This document shows, in pieces, positions 24,853-33,842 of a stretch of DNA of 64,000 nucleotides. The stretch comes from Sulfuricurvum sp. (GTDB taxonomy: Bacteria; Campylobacterota; Campylobacteria; Campylobacterales; Sulfurimonadaceae): contig NZ_JAQTNN010000012.1 in assembly GCF_028713855.1 (NCBI RefSeq), forward strand, positions 30,996-94,995, given 5' to 3'. The stretch's first letter is position 1; the number at the start of each line of letters is the position of its first letter. Below the pieces are notes generated by a model. That model saw nothing but the letters and a program-made list of their open reading frames with translations. It ran no database searches and had not been told where the DNA came from. The translations under genes were made by a program, and so were the position numbers.

Positions 24853-26973
24853 ATGACTCCCCTAATCGATCTATTAGCCCAAAAAACGGGGCTATCTTCT
24901 AAAACAATCACCAATATCCTCAAGCTTCTCGAAGAGGGTTCGACGATCCCGTTTATTGCCCGTTACCGTAAAGAGATGACGGGTGGTGCCACTGATGAAC
25001 AGCTCCGTGATTTTGATACTGTTTATACTTACTCAAAAAAACTTCTCGATCGTAAAGAGGAAGTTGCACGACTCATTGCTGAGCGTTCAGTGTTCAATGA
25101 TGATCTGCGCTTACGCCTGAACTCCGCTTCCACGTTGCAAGAGGTCGAAGACATCTACCGCCCTTTTAAAGAAAAGAAAAATACCCGAGCCAGTGTCGCC
25201 ATCGCGGCAGGTTTGGAACCGTTGGCTGATTTGTTGGAGAGCGGACGATTGGAGTTGAACGAGTTTACGAAAAGAGCAGAATCGTTTGTCAAAGGCTCCA
25301 TTGTTTCGGTTGAAGATGCGATCAAAGGTGCTCAGGACATATTAGCCGAGCGTTACAGTGATGACCCTCGTGAGCGTGACTACTGGCGTCGTCAGATTTT
25401 GGATTATTCATCGTTTGAGATTAAAGGAAGCAAAGGGCTCAAAGAAGAGGGTCTTTTTGCAAAGCTTGCCGGAAAAAGTGAGAAAATTTCCTCGATTCCA
25501 TCGCACCGTTATCTCGCGATTATGCGCGGTGTAACCGAAAAAGAGCTGAGCGTTAAGATCACCCTCGATGCGGATCGGATAGAAAATACGATAGCACGCT
25601 ATCGGATTCCCAAACAGGCCAAAAGTTCTCAAACGCTGATTTTGGCGAGTTATCTTGATGGGTTCAAACGTCTTTTATTCCCTTCGTTGGAACGTGAAGT
25701 CCATGCGATGATCAAAGAAAAATCCGATATCCAAGCAATCAATACATTCGGTAAAAACCTCTCACAGCTTTTAGGTTCGCCTCCCGTCACCAAACGTGCC
25801 ATTTTGGGCGCCGATCCGGCGTACCGCACGGGATGTAAACTCGCCGTTGTGGATGAGAACGGTACGTATCTGGATCACGCCGTGATTTATCCTACACCAC
25901 CGCAAAGCGATTATGAGAAAAGTGCAAAAGTGATCAAACAGCTGAGTGAGCGTTACGGCTTCAACGCCGTTGCCATCGGTAACGGAACCGCGTCGCGGGA
26001 GACGCAGGAATTCTTTGCAAGGCTGAACCGCGAAGAGGGGTTGAACCTTACGTATACCGTCGTCTCCGAAGCGGGGGCATCGGTCTATTCCGCCTCTAAA
26101 ATCGCACAGGAGGAGTATCCACAGCTCGATGTGACGATACGCGGGGCAATCTCGATAGCTCAGAGGTTGCGCGATCCGATGGCGGCTCTGGTTAAGATCG
26201 ATCCGAAATCGCTCGGTGTGGGGCAATATCAGCACGATGTCGATCAAAAGCTCTTAGAAAAGAAACTGGGTGACGTCACCGAAGATTTGGTTAATCGTAT
26301 CGGCGTTGATCCTAATAGTGCCTCGGTCTCACTCCTCTCCTATGTGGCCGGGGTGGGGACAAAAGTTGCCAAGGCGATAGTGGAATACCGTGAAAACAGC
26401 GGCGCGTTTAAAAGCAAGCAGGAACTCCTCAAAGTCAAAGGGCTGGGGGCGAAAGCGTATGAGCAGTGTGCAGGGTTCTTTCGGATACGGGAGGGCAAAA
26501 GCGTGTTGGATAATACGGGGGTTCATCCTGAGAGTTATGAGGCGGCGAATACCCTTTTAAAACGCTATGATCTTTCCTCAATCACCAAAGAACAGATTCC
26601 GCACATCGCGCAGGAATTGGGGGTAGGGGATGTGACGCTTGGTGACATCATTACCGAGTTACGCAAACCCGGATTTGATCCCCGCGAGAGCTTGCCGCCG
26701 ATTATGTTCCGCTGCGACCTCACCGATATCAAAGAACTCAAAGAGGGTTCCTTTGTCTCCGGGGTTGTCCGAAATATTGCCGATTTTGGGGCATTTGTTG
26801 ATATTGGGCTGAAAAACGACGGGCTTATTCATATCTCACAAATGAGTGAAAAACGAATATCCCATCCTCTCGAAGTACTCAGCGTCAATCAGCAGTTGAG
26901 CCGTATACGTGTTGTGGAAGTCGATATTATAAAAGGGAAAGTCGGTCTAAGTCTCAGAGATGTAATAGATTAA
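24853..26973 (+). CDS. tex: Tex-family RNA-binding transcription accessory protein
   Basis: Nucleic-acid-binding protein of the Tex/Spt6 family, 706 aa, usual length. N-terminal Tex helical domain (TIPFIARYRKEMTGG), YqgF/RuvC-like domain around residues 320-450 (ILGADPAYRTGCKLAVVDENG), helix-hairpin-helix region (SYVAGVGTKVAKAIVEYR, LLKVKGLGAKAYEQ) and a C-terminal S1 domain (GSFVSGVVRNIADFGAFVDI). Affects transcription fidelity and stress tolerance in other bacteria. Single gene with its own -10 element. Cytoplasmic. Confidence 0.95.
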   Translation: MTPLIDLLAQKTGLSSKTITNILKLLEEGSTIPFIARYRKEMTGGATDEQLRDFDTVYTYSKKLLDRKEEVARLIAERSVFNDDLRLRLNSASTLQEVEDIYRPFKEKKNTRASVAIAAGLEPLADLLESGRLELNEFTKRAESFVKGSIVSVEDAIKGAQDILAERYSDDPRERDYWRRQILDYSSFEIKGSKGLKEEGLFAKLAGKSEKISSIPSHRYLAIMRGVTEKELSVKITLDADRIENTIARYRIPKQAKSSQTLILASYLDGFKRLLFPSLEREVHAMIKEKSDIQAINTFGKNLSQLLGSPPVTKRAILGADPAYRTGCKLAVVDENGTYLDHAVIYPTPPQSDYEKSAKVIKQLSERYGFNAVAIGNGTASRETQEFFARLNREEGLNLTYTVVSEAGASVYSASKIAQEEYPQLDVTIRGAISIAQRLRDPMAALVKIDPKSLGVGQYQHDVDQKLLEKKLGDVTEDLVNRIGVDPNSASVSLLSYVAGVGTKVAKAIVEYRENSGAFKSKQELLKVKGLGAKAYEQCAGFFRIREGKSVLDNTGVHPESYEAANTLLKRYDLSSITKEQIPHIAQELGVGDVTLGDIITELRKPGFDPRESLPPIMFRCDLTDIKELKEGSFVSGVVRNIADFGAFVDIGLKNDGLIHISQMSEKRISHPLEVLSVNQQLSRIRVVEVDIIKGKVGLSLRDVID

Positions 26974-27083
26974 TCTTATAGTTTAGGGATTGTTTAATCT
27001 GTGTGGAGTTAGAATAATTTCAAGCAGAGGTGTGCTCTAAAAGTTTGGTTAATTCTCTGCAAATTACTCAGAAGGGGTTTATT

Positions 27084-27512
27084 ATGTTGTTAACACGATT
27101 TGATCCGTTTAAAGAGTTGCGTAGTTTAGAAAAACGCATTAGTGAAGCTTTCTCCTCTGATCTGAAAAAAGATCTGTTTACCAGCTTTACTCCCACCGTC
27201 AATACGAGAGAAGGGGAATTCGCCTATCATATCGATGTCGATCTTCCGGGTGTCAAAAAAGAGGATATCAGTGTTAAAGTTGAAAACAATATTTTGACTC
27301 TCAAAGGGGAAAGAAAGACAAAAGAAGAGGTCAAAAAAGAGGACTATTATCAGTGTGAAAGCAGTTTTGGCAGTTTTAGCCGCAGTTTTACATTGCCTTC
27401 AAATGTGGATGCAGAGAATGTTCATGCCGAAAATAAAGACGGGGTTCTTGAGATTACACTTCCGAAAAAAGAGGCCATAAGCGAGACGGCCAAAGAGATC
27501 AACGTAAAATAG
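27084..27512 (+). CDS. Hsp20/alpha-crystallin small heat shock protein
   Basis: ATP-independent holdase chaperone, 142 aa. The N-terminal arm LTRFDPFKELRSLEKRI is followed by the alpha-crystallin domain (VDLPGVKKEDISVKVENN, LKGERK, FGSFSRSFTLPSNVD) and the C-terminal strand GVLEITLPKKE. ATG 27084 follows AGAAGGGG and the family N-terminus; the upstream ATG at 27030 is rejected. The 110-base leader (26974-27083) contains GCAGAG (27025) that could pair with CTCTGC (27055) but I do not see a clear HrcA, HspR or ROSE element. AmrS follows 34 bp later and may be co-transcribed. Confidence 0.93.
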   Translation: MLLTRFDPFKELRSLEKRISEAFSSDLKKDLFTSFTPTVNTREGEFAYHIDVDLPGVKKEDISVKVENNILTLKGERKTKEEVKKEDYYQCESSFGSFSRSFTLPSNVDAENVHAENKDGVLEITLPKKEAISETAKEINVK

Positions 27513-27546
27513 CCGTATCAAAATAAGTCCGTTGAAAGGAGTTGAA

Positions 27547-28572
27547 ATGTCAGCAATAGCATGGCTTTCACACAAACTAGAGGATGGAAGAATAGCGTGC
27601 GAAGCTTGCAATCAACATTGCAAGCTCTCTGAAGGTGAATACGGGATCTGCGGTATTCGTAAAGTTGAAAACGGGGAGCTCTATCTCCTCACCTATGGCC
27701 TTGCAGCGGCAGTGAATGTTGATCCCATAGAGAAAAAGCCGATGTTTCATTTTTTGCCGGGGTCGAAGGTTTTTTCCTTTGGAACCGTCGGATGCAATTT
27801 TTCGTGTAAGTTTTGTCAAAATGCCGATATCTCCCAATACCCCAAAGAACATCAACACGAAATTTTCGGACGCCCCCTTTCTCCCCAAGCGGCTGTTGAT
27901 TTGGCATTAGAATACAAATGTGACAGTATTGCATACACGTACAATGAGCCTGTTGTCTTTTTCGAATATACCTATGACACTGCCCGCCTTGCACACGAAG
28001 CGGGACTGAAAAATATCTACGTCACCAGCGGCTACGAAACGCATAAAGCAATCGATACGATAGCCCCGTATCTGGATGGAATGAATATAGATATTAAAGG
28101 ATATGAACAATCCTTTTACCATGATATCTGCGGGGCATCGCTTAAACCGGTTCTGGATACCATCGAATATGCCCATAAAAAAGGGATATGGATTGAGACA
28201 ACAACCCTTCTAATTCCGGGATACAATGATTCGGATGACGAGATACGCGCGATTGCAGAGTTTCAAGCCTCTCTTGATCCGAGTATGCCGTGGCATATCA
28301 GCGGATTTCATCCGATGTATAAAATGCAAGATGTTCCAAGAACACAGGGCTCTAGACTTCGACGCGCATATGAGATCGGCAAGAAGGCAGGGCTGAAATA
28401 CGTTTATGTCGGCAATATTGACGATGAGGCACGTGAATCGACCTATTGTCCCTCCTGTCATAAGCTGGTCATTGACCGTCACGGCCATATCGGGCAGTAC
28501 GTGACCAACCATTTGGTTAATGCAAACAGCTGTCCCTACTGCGGCACACAAATAGAGGGGATTTGGCACTAA
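27547..28572 (+). CDS. amrS: AmmeMemoRadiSam-system radical SAM enzyme (AmrS-like)
   Basis: Radical SAM protein related to pyruvate-formate-lyase-activating enzymes. N-terminal cysteines IACEACNQHCKL and YGICGIR, the radical SAM cluster motif C-x3-C-x2-C in GCNFSCKFCQNADIS, and a C-terminal zinc-ribbon-like pair YCPSC and SCPYCG. Family members are usually encoded with the Memo and AMMECR1 partners; neither is seen here, so the partner genes are elsewhere or absent. Reaction unknown. ATG 27547 follows AAAGGAG; the 27532 alternative is not used. 341 aa, cytoplasmic. Confidence 0.85.
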   Translation: MSAIAWLSHKLEDGRIACEACNQHCKLSEGEYGICGIRKVENGELYLLTYGLAAAVNVDPIEKKPMFHFLPGSKVFSFGTVGCNFSCKFCQNADISQYPKEHQHEIFGRPLSPQAAVDLALEYKCDSIAYTYNEPVVFFEYTYDTARLAHEAGLKNIYVTSGYETHKAIDTIAPYLDGMNIDIKGYEQSFYHDICGASLKPVLDTIEYAHKKGIWIETTTLLIPGYNDSDDEIRAIAEFQASLDPSMPWHISGFHPMYKMQDVPRTQGSRLRRAYEIGKKAGLKYVYVGNIDDEARESTYCPSCHKLVIDRHGHIGQYVTNHLVNANSCPYCGTQIEGIWH

Positions 28573-28602
28573 TTCAGATCATAGTGCGAAGATGAAAATT
28601 TG

Positions 28603-31131
28603 CTATGCTTTTAATGAGGGTTCATAAATCCGATGCACGCTCAGTAACCATACTCCGCTTATGAAAAGCAGTATACAAGCAGCAATAATGGGTGGAAGTG
28701 TAAGCGTGGCAAAACCAAGCAAATCACGTAATAATGGGATAAAAAGTACGGTGAGAAGCAAAAGTGTGACGGCAGCGAACATATATAGCAGCCATGGATT
28801 ACGAGGTTGTGAAAAAGGGCTATTGTCACTGTTGGCAAGCACCAATAAAAATAAGCCAAAAACCAGTGCTGTAAAGAGAGTGATGTGAATCGTAGTGATA
28901 ATCCACCCCATCTGCAGCAACACATGATAAGCGATGAGTAATATAAGTGCAAAACCGCTTCCCTGAATCAATGCAAATGCGATATTCTTGCCACCAAATG
29001 GGGTTGCTTCCGGATTTCTAGGCGGACGTTTCATTATATTTTTAGCCGCTGTTTCAGCTTCAAAAACAATAGCACACGCAGGATCAATCAGCAGTTCGAG
29101 AAGAACGATATGAATAGGCATCAGCAATACAGGCCAGTGTAAAAGTGCAGGAATAAGAGTCAGGGCAATAATAGGGACATGGACGGCAAACGTGAATCGG
29201 GTTGCTTTGGTTATGTTATCATAAATATTTCTTCCTTGACGGATCGCAGCAACAATACTGGCAAAACTATCGTCCAAAAGAATTATGTGGGCAGCTTCTC
29301 TTGCCACATCGGTGCCTCGTTCGCCCATGGCAATACCAACATCGGCAGCTTTAAGCGCAGGGGCATCATTGACTCCGTCTCCACTCATGCCAACAACGTT
29401 ACCTTTTTTTTGTAATAGCTGCACCAAACGAAGCTTTTGTTCAGGTAGCATACGGGCACATATATCCGTCTCGTATAGTCGTAAAATCAAATTTTCATCG
29501 TTTAATTGTGAAATTTCGTCACCGGTAATGACATTTGCCCGTTCAGATAATCCTACTTGTTTCGCAATCGTACGTGCCGTAGCGGGATGATCGCCTGTAA
29601 GCATAAGTATCCGTATTCCTGCACTTCGGCATTCAGCTATTGCATCATGGACTTCAGGTCGCGGAGGATCCATAAACCCGACAAGTCCTAAAAAAGTAAA
29701 ATCAAAATCATGCTGACTTTTAGGCCAAACCGGATTGTTACCTCTGGATTGTATTTCACCTTTGGCTACTCCCAATACACGAAGTCCCCGTGCAGCCATA
29801 GCTTCAACACGCCATTGGATTTCATTTCTTTGAGTTTCAGAAAGATGACATAAATCGACAACCGCTTCAGGTGCCCCTTTCGTTGCAAGAAGATGAAGGG
29901 AAGGGCTGATATGGGAAAAAATTTGAGTCATTGCCATGATATCAGGAGAAAGATCGTATTGAAATTCAGGAACACATTCATTGTGCAGGTACTCTGTTCC
30001 AATTAGCTGTGTATGACCAAAGAATTGGATTGCTTTTTCCATGGGATCAAAGGAATCCAGCGGGGTAGCCAGCATGGCAAATTCAATCAACGGATAAAAT
30101 ATTTCGGGCAGTTTATTCTCTTCGTCTGCGATAAAGAGAGTATCATCGACGTACAATTCGGCAATTTTCATCCTGTTTTGCGTCAATGTCCCTGTCTTGT
30201 CTACGGCGAGGATATTGATGGCTCCCAGTGCCTCTACAGCACTGATTCGGCGGGTAAGGACTTTTATTTTCGAAATATTCCAAGCACCCAGTGCCAAAAA
30301 TACAGTGAGAATAACAGGGATCTCTTCGGGAAGGATTGCCATCGCCAAGGTAATACCTGATAAAAGGCTTTCCAGAAAAGATTTATCATTTAACAGCCAA
30401 TTAATAAAAATTAATGCAATTGCGATGCTGATAGCCAGAATAGTTAGATTACGAATCAGAGACCGTGAAGCTAACTGCAATCCGGAGGGAATCTCTTCGG
30501 TTGATGCAAGCGTCTGGCCTATGCGACCGATAGCTGTATATGTGCCTGTGGAACGTACTACGGCTAGTGCAATTCCTTTGGTAACCACAGTACTGGCAAA
30601 TAATAAAGCAGTGCTATCCGCTTTCTGTGTGTTGGAGGTTCCACTCGGCAATTTGTTGACCGGAACGGCTTCACCCGTTAATAGTGATTCATCAACCGAT
30701 AACTGCCCCTCTATAAGTATGGCATCGGCGGCGATACGATCCCCTTCATGTAATACCAGCAGATCACCAGGGACTACATCTCGACCAGCGATACGGATAT
30801 CTACACCGTCACGTCGAACCAGAGCACGTGGTGCAGATAGATCGCGTAACGATTCCAATGCCCGTTGCGTCTTGTGTTCTTGCATTAATGTGATACCGAT
30901 AACGACAAAAACGAATGAGAGTAAAAACAGTGCTTCAGCACGATCGCCCAAGGCAAGATAAATACTTCCGGCAATAAGCAGCATCAAAAACATCGGCTCT
31001 TTGATAACGTCTAACATGATATAAAAAAATGTTTTCGGCTGTGTTCCTGGCAGTACATTCAGACCATATTTATGGAGTCTTTCAGAGGCTTCATCACGAC
31101 TTAATCCATTAGATGTGGTTTCTTTCATCAT
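28603..31131 (-). CDS. P-type cation-transporting ATPase (P2-like)
   Basis: Inner-membrane ATP-driven cation pump, 842 aa. Actuator motif DESLLTGEAVPVNK, phosphorylation motif DKTGTLTQNRM, ATP-binding region with KGAPEAV, hinge MLTGDHPATA and GDGVNDAPALKAADVG. The M4 ion-binding motif is PEEIP (in AMAILPEEIPVILT) where Ca2+ pumps have PEGLP; this form is seen in bacterial P2-type relatives of uncertain ion. About ten membrane segments are visible, with no N-terminal heavy-metal domain. Last gene of a minus-strand operon that starts at 32592, 4 bp after pcm. Substrate not assigned. Confidence 0.88.
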   Translation of the reverse strand: MMKETTSNGLSRDEASERLHKYGLNVLPGTQPKTFFYIMLDVIKEPMFLMLLIAGSIYLALGDRAEALFLLSFVFVVIGITLMQEHKTQRALESLRDLSAPRALVRRDGVDIRIAGRDVVPGDLLVLHEGDRIAADAILIEGQLSVDESLLTGEAVPVNKLPSGTSNTQKADSTALLFASTVVTKGIALAVVRSTGTYTAIGRIGQTLASTEEIPSGLQLASRSLIRNLTILAISIAIALIFINWLLNDKSFLESLLSGITLAMAILPEEIPVILTVFLALGAWNISKIKVLTRRISAVEALGAINILAVDKTGTLTQNRMKIAELYVDDTLFIADEENKLPEIFYPLIEFAMLATPLDSFDPMEKAIQFFGHTQLIGTEYLHNECVPEFQYDLSPDIMAMTQIFSHISPSLHLLATKGAPEAVVDLCHLSETQRNEIQWRVEAMAARGLRVLGVAKGEIQSRGNNPVWPKSQHDFDFTFLGLVGFMDPPRPEVHDAIAECRSAGIRILMLTGDHPATARTIAKQVGLSERANVITGDEISQLNDENLILRLYETDICARMLPEQKLRLVQLLQKKGNVVGMSGDGVNDAPALKAADVGIAMGERGTDVAREAAHIILLDDSFASIVAAIRQGRNIYDNITKATRFTFAVHVPIIALTLIPALLHWPVLLMPIHIVLLELLIDPACAIVFEAETAAKNIMKRPPRNPEATPFGGKNIAFALIQGSGFALILLIAYHVLLQMGWIITTIHITLFTALVFGLFLLVLANSDNSPFSQPRNPWLLYMFAAVTLLLLTVLFIPLLRDLLGFATLTLPPIIAACILLFISGVWLLSVHRIYEPSLKA

Positions 31132-31135
31132 TTTT

Positions 31136-31762
31136 TTAGACGATCAGAGGGACGAACCGGAATCCCGGAAATTCATCGCTCGTAACAGTTCCGTCTTTCT
31201 CTTTTTTGATTCGCCATATACTATTTCGGATGGGGATGACGAGTCTCCCCTGTGGTTTTAGCTGATCGATCAGTGCAGTCGGCATCTCGTGAGCGCTGGC
31301 AGAAACTAGAATGCAGTCATAAAGTTTTCCCGGTTTTCCGAGGATCGAAGGATCGGTTAATGTGATTGTTGCGTTATGAATATCGGCTTTGGCTAAATTT
31401 TCGTTTCCATATTCCACTAATCGAGGAATAATTTCAACGCCTTCCACAAATCCGGATGTCCCGACTGTCGTAGCTAATAGGGCGGTTGTCCATCCTGAGC
31501 CTGAACCGATATCGAGTACTCTGTCTCCGATACGCGGATGCAGGAGTTCAAGCATAATGGCAACGGTATAGGGTTGTGATATGGTTTGTTCTGTGCCGAT
31601 CGGCAACGGACGGTCATCATAGGCATACGGATAAAATTCTTCGGGGACGAAAAGGATTCGGTTGCATGTTTTAAATGCATTGATGAGAGAAGGTGATTGG
31701 AGAACACCTGAAACCTTTAAATGATGGATAAGGTATCCGTTTCCATCCATTGTGTTTTCCAT
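31136..31762 (-). CDS. pcm: protein-L-isoaspartate O-methyltransferase
   Basis: SAM-dependent repair enzyme that methylates isoaspartyl residues in aged proteins. Motifs RILFVPEEFYPYAYDDRPLP, QTISQPYTVAIMLELL, the SAM loop VLDIGSGSGWTTALLA and ILVSASAHEMP are standard for PCMT; 208 aa is normal. Lies between an unknown 157-aa gene (7 bp upstream) and the P-type ATPase (4 bp downstream), which suggests a stationary-phase or stress operon. Confidence 0.9.
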   Translation of the reverse strand: MENTMDGNGYLIHHLKVSGVLQSPSLINAFKTCNRILFVPEEFYPYAYDDRPLPIGTEQTISQPYTVAIMLELLHPRIGDRVLDIGSGSGWTTALLATTVGTSGFVEGVEIIPRLVEYGNENLAKADIHNATITLTDPSILGKPGKLYDCILVSASAHEMPTALIDQLKPQGRLVIPIRNSIWRIKKEKDGTVTSDEFPGFRFVPLIV

Positions 31763-31769
31763 TGTCCGA

Positions 31770-32243
31770 TTACTCTTTTTGTTCCATCAACTGGTCTAGA
31801 TGATAAAAAAGATTCGGATATTTTTGCTTGATTTCACTTACCAGCCAATCCAAATCAATGTTCACGACCAAACTGTCCGACTGAGAACGGGCCATTGTCT
31901 GTATCCGATCCATCGCTACTTCCCAAACATCATTAAAATCGATGGGCAGACGCTGCCAAATTGCTTTTTCAAGTTTATGTTGGAAATTTTCACTTTGGCT
32001 GGCGGTTAGAAGATGTATTATCATCGATAAAGATTCGGCCGAGGTTAATGTGTAAATCCGATCTCTTTCATCTAAAATAATCCAAGGGCGCGTATCATTC
32101 CAATCCCCTTGGATCAGTTCAAGCTCTTTATGCCGATCATCAGCACCCGGAGTCATTTTTACTATGGTCATCTCACTGGGATTGATACCAAGCTTTCCGG
32201 CAATTTCCCCCAAATGATTGGTTAAATGTTCAGGATAAATCAC
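31770..32243 (-). CDS. conserved hypothetical protein
   Basis: 157 aa, soluble, not recognised. Starts at GTG 32243 after AAAGGATC. It is acidic, with a tryptophan-containing middle part (QGDWNDTRPWIILDERDRIYTL) and a helical C-terminus ending in a DLDWLVSEIKQKYPNLFYHL segment. No cysteines or known motif. Located in the operon dksA-like, this gene, pcm, P-type ATPase, so a stress-related or protein-quality role is possible from context only. Confidence 0.65.
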   Translation of the reverse strand: MIYPEHLTNHLGEIAGKLGINPSEMTIVKMTPGADDRHKELELIQGDWNDTRPWIILDERDRIYTLTSAESLSMIIHLLTASQSENFQHKLEKAIWQRLPIDFNDVWEVAMDRIQTMARSQSDSLVVNIDLDWLVSEIKQKYPNLFYHLDQLMEQKE

Positions 32244-32253
32244 ACTGATCCTT

Positions 32254-32592
32254 TCACTCGCCTACAACGGTGCGAGCCGTTGGATTGGCGATCAATCTCT
32301 CTATTGGTATAGATTTACCTGTTTTTTCACAAATACCGTAGATTCCCATACTGATACGTATCAATGCGGCATCGATCTCAGATACCTGGGATTGAAGCTT
32401 GTAAAGGATCGCATGATCTCTTGAATTGTCGATTTCAAGCTCTGCTAAATCTTCCATATCGCCTATATCCTTATCCGATTCAATGCTGCTTACTTCGGCT
32501 TTGAGCATTTGTATGTTTTTTTCGAGGTTTGCTTTTTCTGCTTTTAGGATAGCTTCAAAATTTTTGATAGTAAGATTACTAGGTGTACTCAT
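32254..32592 (-). CDS. DksA/TraR-like protein without zinc finger
   Basis: 112-aa member of the DksA/TraR/YocK group, which bind the RNA polymerase secondary channel. A long N-terminal coiled coil (KAEKANLEKNIQMLKAEVSS) leads to the DLAELEID acidic tip (DxxDxA-like in DksA) and a C-terminal segment GICEKTGKSIPIERLIANPTA that matches the DksA finger in shape. Only the first of the four zinc cysteines remains: CxxC has become CEKT and the second pair is ARTV. ATG 32592 follows GGGGG. First gene of the pcm/P-ATPase operon; could be its regulator. Confidence 0.75.
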   Translation of the reverse strand: MSTPSNLTIKNFEAILKAEKANLEKNIQMLKAEVSSIESDKDIGDMEDLAELEIDNSRDHAILYKLQSQVSEIDAALIRISMGIYGICEKTGKSIPIERLIANPTARTVVGE

Positions 32593-32717
32593 GATATCCC
32601 CCTTTTATGATAAACGTTTAACAATGCTAGATGATAACGAAAAAAGGTTAAAAAGTATTTTGACATCGCACAACAGATTTGGATACACTAAATAACTTTA
32701 TAGTATGGAATATAGTG

Positions 32718-33587
32718 ATGAAACAAATGATGCAAATATATAGAGACAATCGGGATGCTGTAGAGGGATTTTTACTGACGACGATCAGTGATAATCCACG
32801 TCATGATTTTGATGATGTTCAAGTACAGAACTTTTTCAAACGTCTCCCTTGTCTGAGTGATATGTACTTGATGAATGCCCAAGGGGAGCAGATAACTCCG
32901 ACATGGCACCGCAGCGGACATGATATGTCGTTAAAGGGTTCAGACAGAGCCTATTTTATCAACCGTATACAGTTCGATGAGAAAGGCAACTATATCTCGA
33001 ATCCTTATATCTGTGCCAACAGCGGCAAGCCGAAAGTCTCATTTGCCCGTAAATATCCTGACGGCAAGATTGCCGTGTTTGATCTCGATTTGGTTGCGGT
33101 ATTGAGTAAAATGCACCTTATCGACAGCAACCGACTTATCTCAAAACTCTCCATTGCCATCTATGCGCTTTTGGGCGGCGGATTGGTTTTATTAGCAATG
33201 TTTCTCGGCGTATATGGATTGATCGGGTTTGTGAAGGCATTGATAAGTTTCGGTGATGAGACATTGCAGCATGTATTCAAATCGATTATCGGGATTACTC
33301 TGGCAATTGCAATCTATGATTTGGCAAAAACGATTTTAGAACAGGAAGTATTCTATCGATCCTTGACGCTCGAAGAGGGGACCGAATACAAAACTCTGAC
33401 AAAATTTTTAACCTCGATCATTATCGCCCTCTCGATCGAGTCGTTGATGGTAGTGTTCAAAGTGGCTATTGACGATATACGCAATATGAACTATGCATTT
33501 TATCTCATCAGTGGAGTCGGTATTTTAATCGTCTCGATGGCTATACTAAATTATGTCGGACGCAAGAAGCACGAAGGGCATGAGTAA
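32718..33587 (+). CDS. membrane protein with N-terminal PDC/Cache-like sensor region
   Basis: 289 aa. Residues ~1-135 look like a PDC/Cache sensor (LSDMYLMNAQGEQITPTW, KGSDRAYF, NPYICANSGKPKVSFARKYPDGKI, VFDLDLVAVL), which normally sits outside the membrane, followed by four hydrophobic segments (IYALLGGGLVLLAMFLGVYG, then near residues 185, 230 and 260). There is no leading membrane helix before the sensor and no output domain (no GGDEF, HAMP or kinase), so topology and signalling are unclear. ATG 32718 is chosen over the TTG at 32679. Divergent from the dksA-like operon and convergent with the pdh operon. Confidence 0.7.
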   Translation: MKQMMQIYRDNRDAVEGFLLTTISDNPRHDFDDVQVQNFFKRLPCLSDMYLMNAQGEQITPTWHRSGHDMSLKGSDRAYFINRIQFDEKGNYISNPYICANSGKPKVSFARKYPDGKIAVFDLDLVAVLSKMHLIDSNRLISKLSIAIYALLGGGLVLLAMFLGVYGLIGFVKALISFGDETLQHVFKSIIGITLAIAIYDLAKTILEQEVFYRSLTLEEGTEYKTLTKFLTSIIIALSIESLMVVFKVAIDDIRNMNYAFYLISGVGILIVSMAILNYVGRKKHEGHE

Positions 33588-33593
33588 CACACT

Positions 33594-33842
33594 CTAGTCT
33601 TTCACTCTTTTCATAAAATACTCGCACATATGTTCCAGTGTATCCACCTTCGAATAATCAGATTCAGGAACTTCGACCCCTGTCACTTCATTTAAAGCGG
33701 TCAGTATCTTTAGGAAATCAAAGGAATCAATCTCCAAAGAGCGTTGGATGTTTTTATCAGGGATGATATTGGCTTCCTCTATATCGGGAGCGATAAATAG
33801 TATCTGTTCGATGATAGCGGCTTTAATCTGCTCTTGCGTCAT
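33594..33842 (-). CDS. acyl carrier protein encoded in the pdh operon
   Basis: 82-aa acyl carrier protein with the 4'-phosphopantetheine serine S40 in EIDSFDFLKIL, and the expected helical fold. It carries acyl groups as thioesters. It is translationally coupled to the E2 gene (ATGA overlap, GGAG upstream) and is the last gene of acsA-pdhA-pdhB-pdhC. A carrier protein in a pyruvate dehydrogenase operon is unusual; the divergent lipM-like and lipA genes suggest it supplies octanoyl-ACP for lipoyl assembly, or accepts acetyl groups from E2. Housekeeping AcpP would normally sit with fab genes instead. Confidence 0.85.
   Translation of the reverse strand: MTQEQIKAAIIEQILFIAPDIEEANIIPDKNIQRSLEIDSFDFLKILTALNEVTGVEVPESDYSKVDTLEHMCEYFMKRVKD

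Noticed and set aside
26974-27083. HspR/HAIR, CIRCE or ROSE element before hsp20
   Set aside because: CTTGAAA/AACTC-like bases are present but do not form the required inverted repeat, and the GCAGAG/CTCTGC pairing is too distant and short to call a thermometer.
30197-30961. 254-residue plus-strand ORF
   Set aside because: Antisense shadow of the P-type ATPase; low-complexity Arg/Ser/Ala content and no ribosome-binding site.
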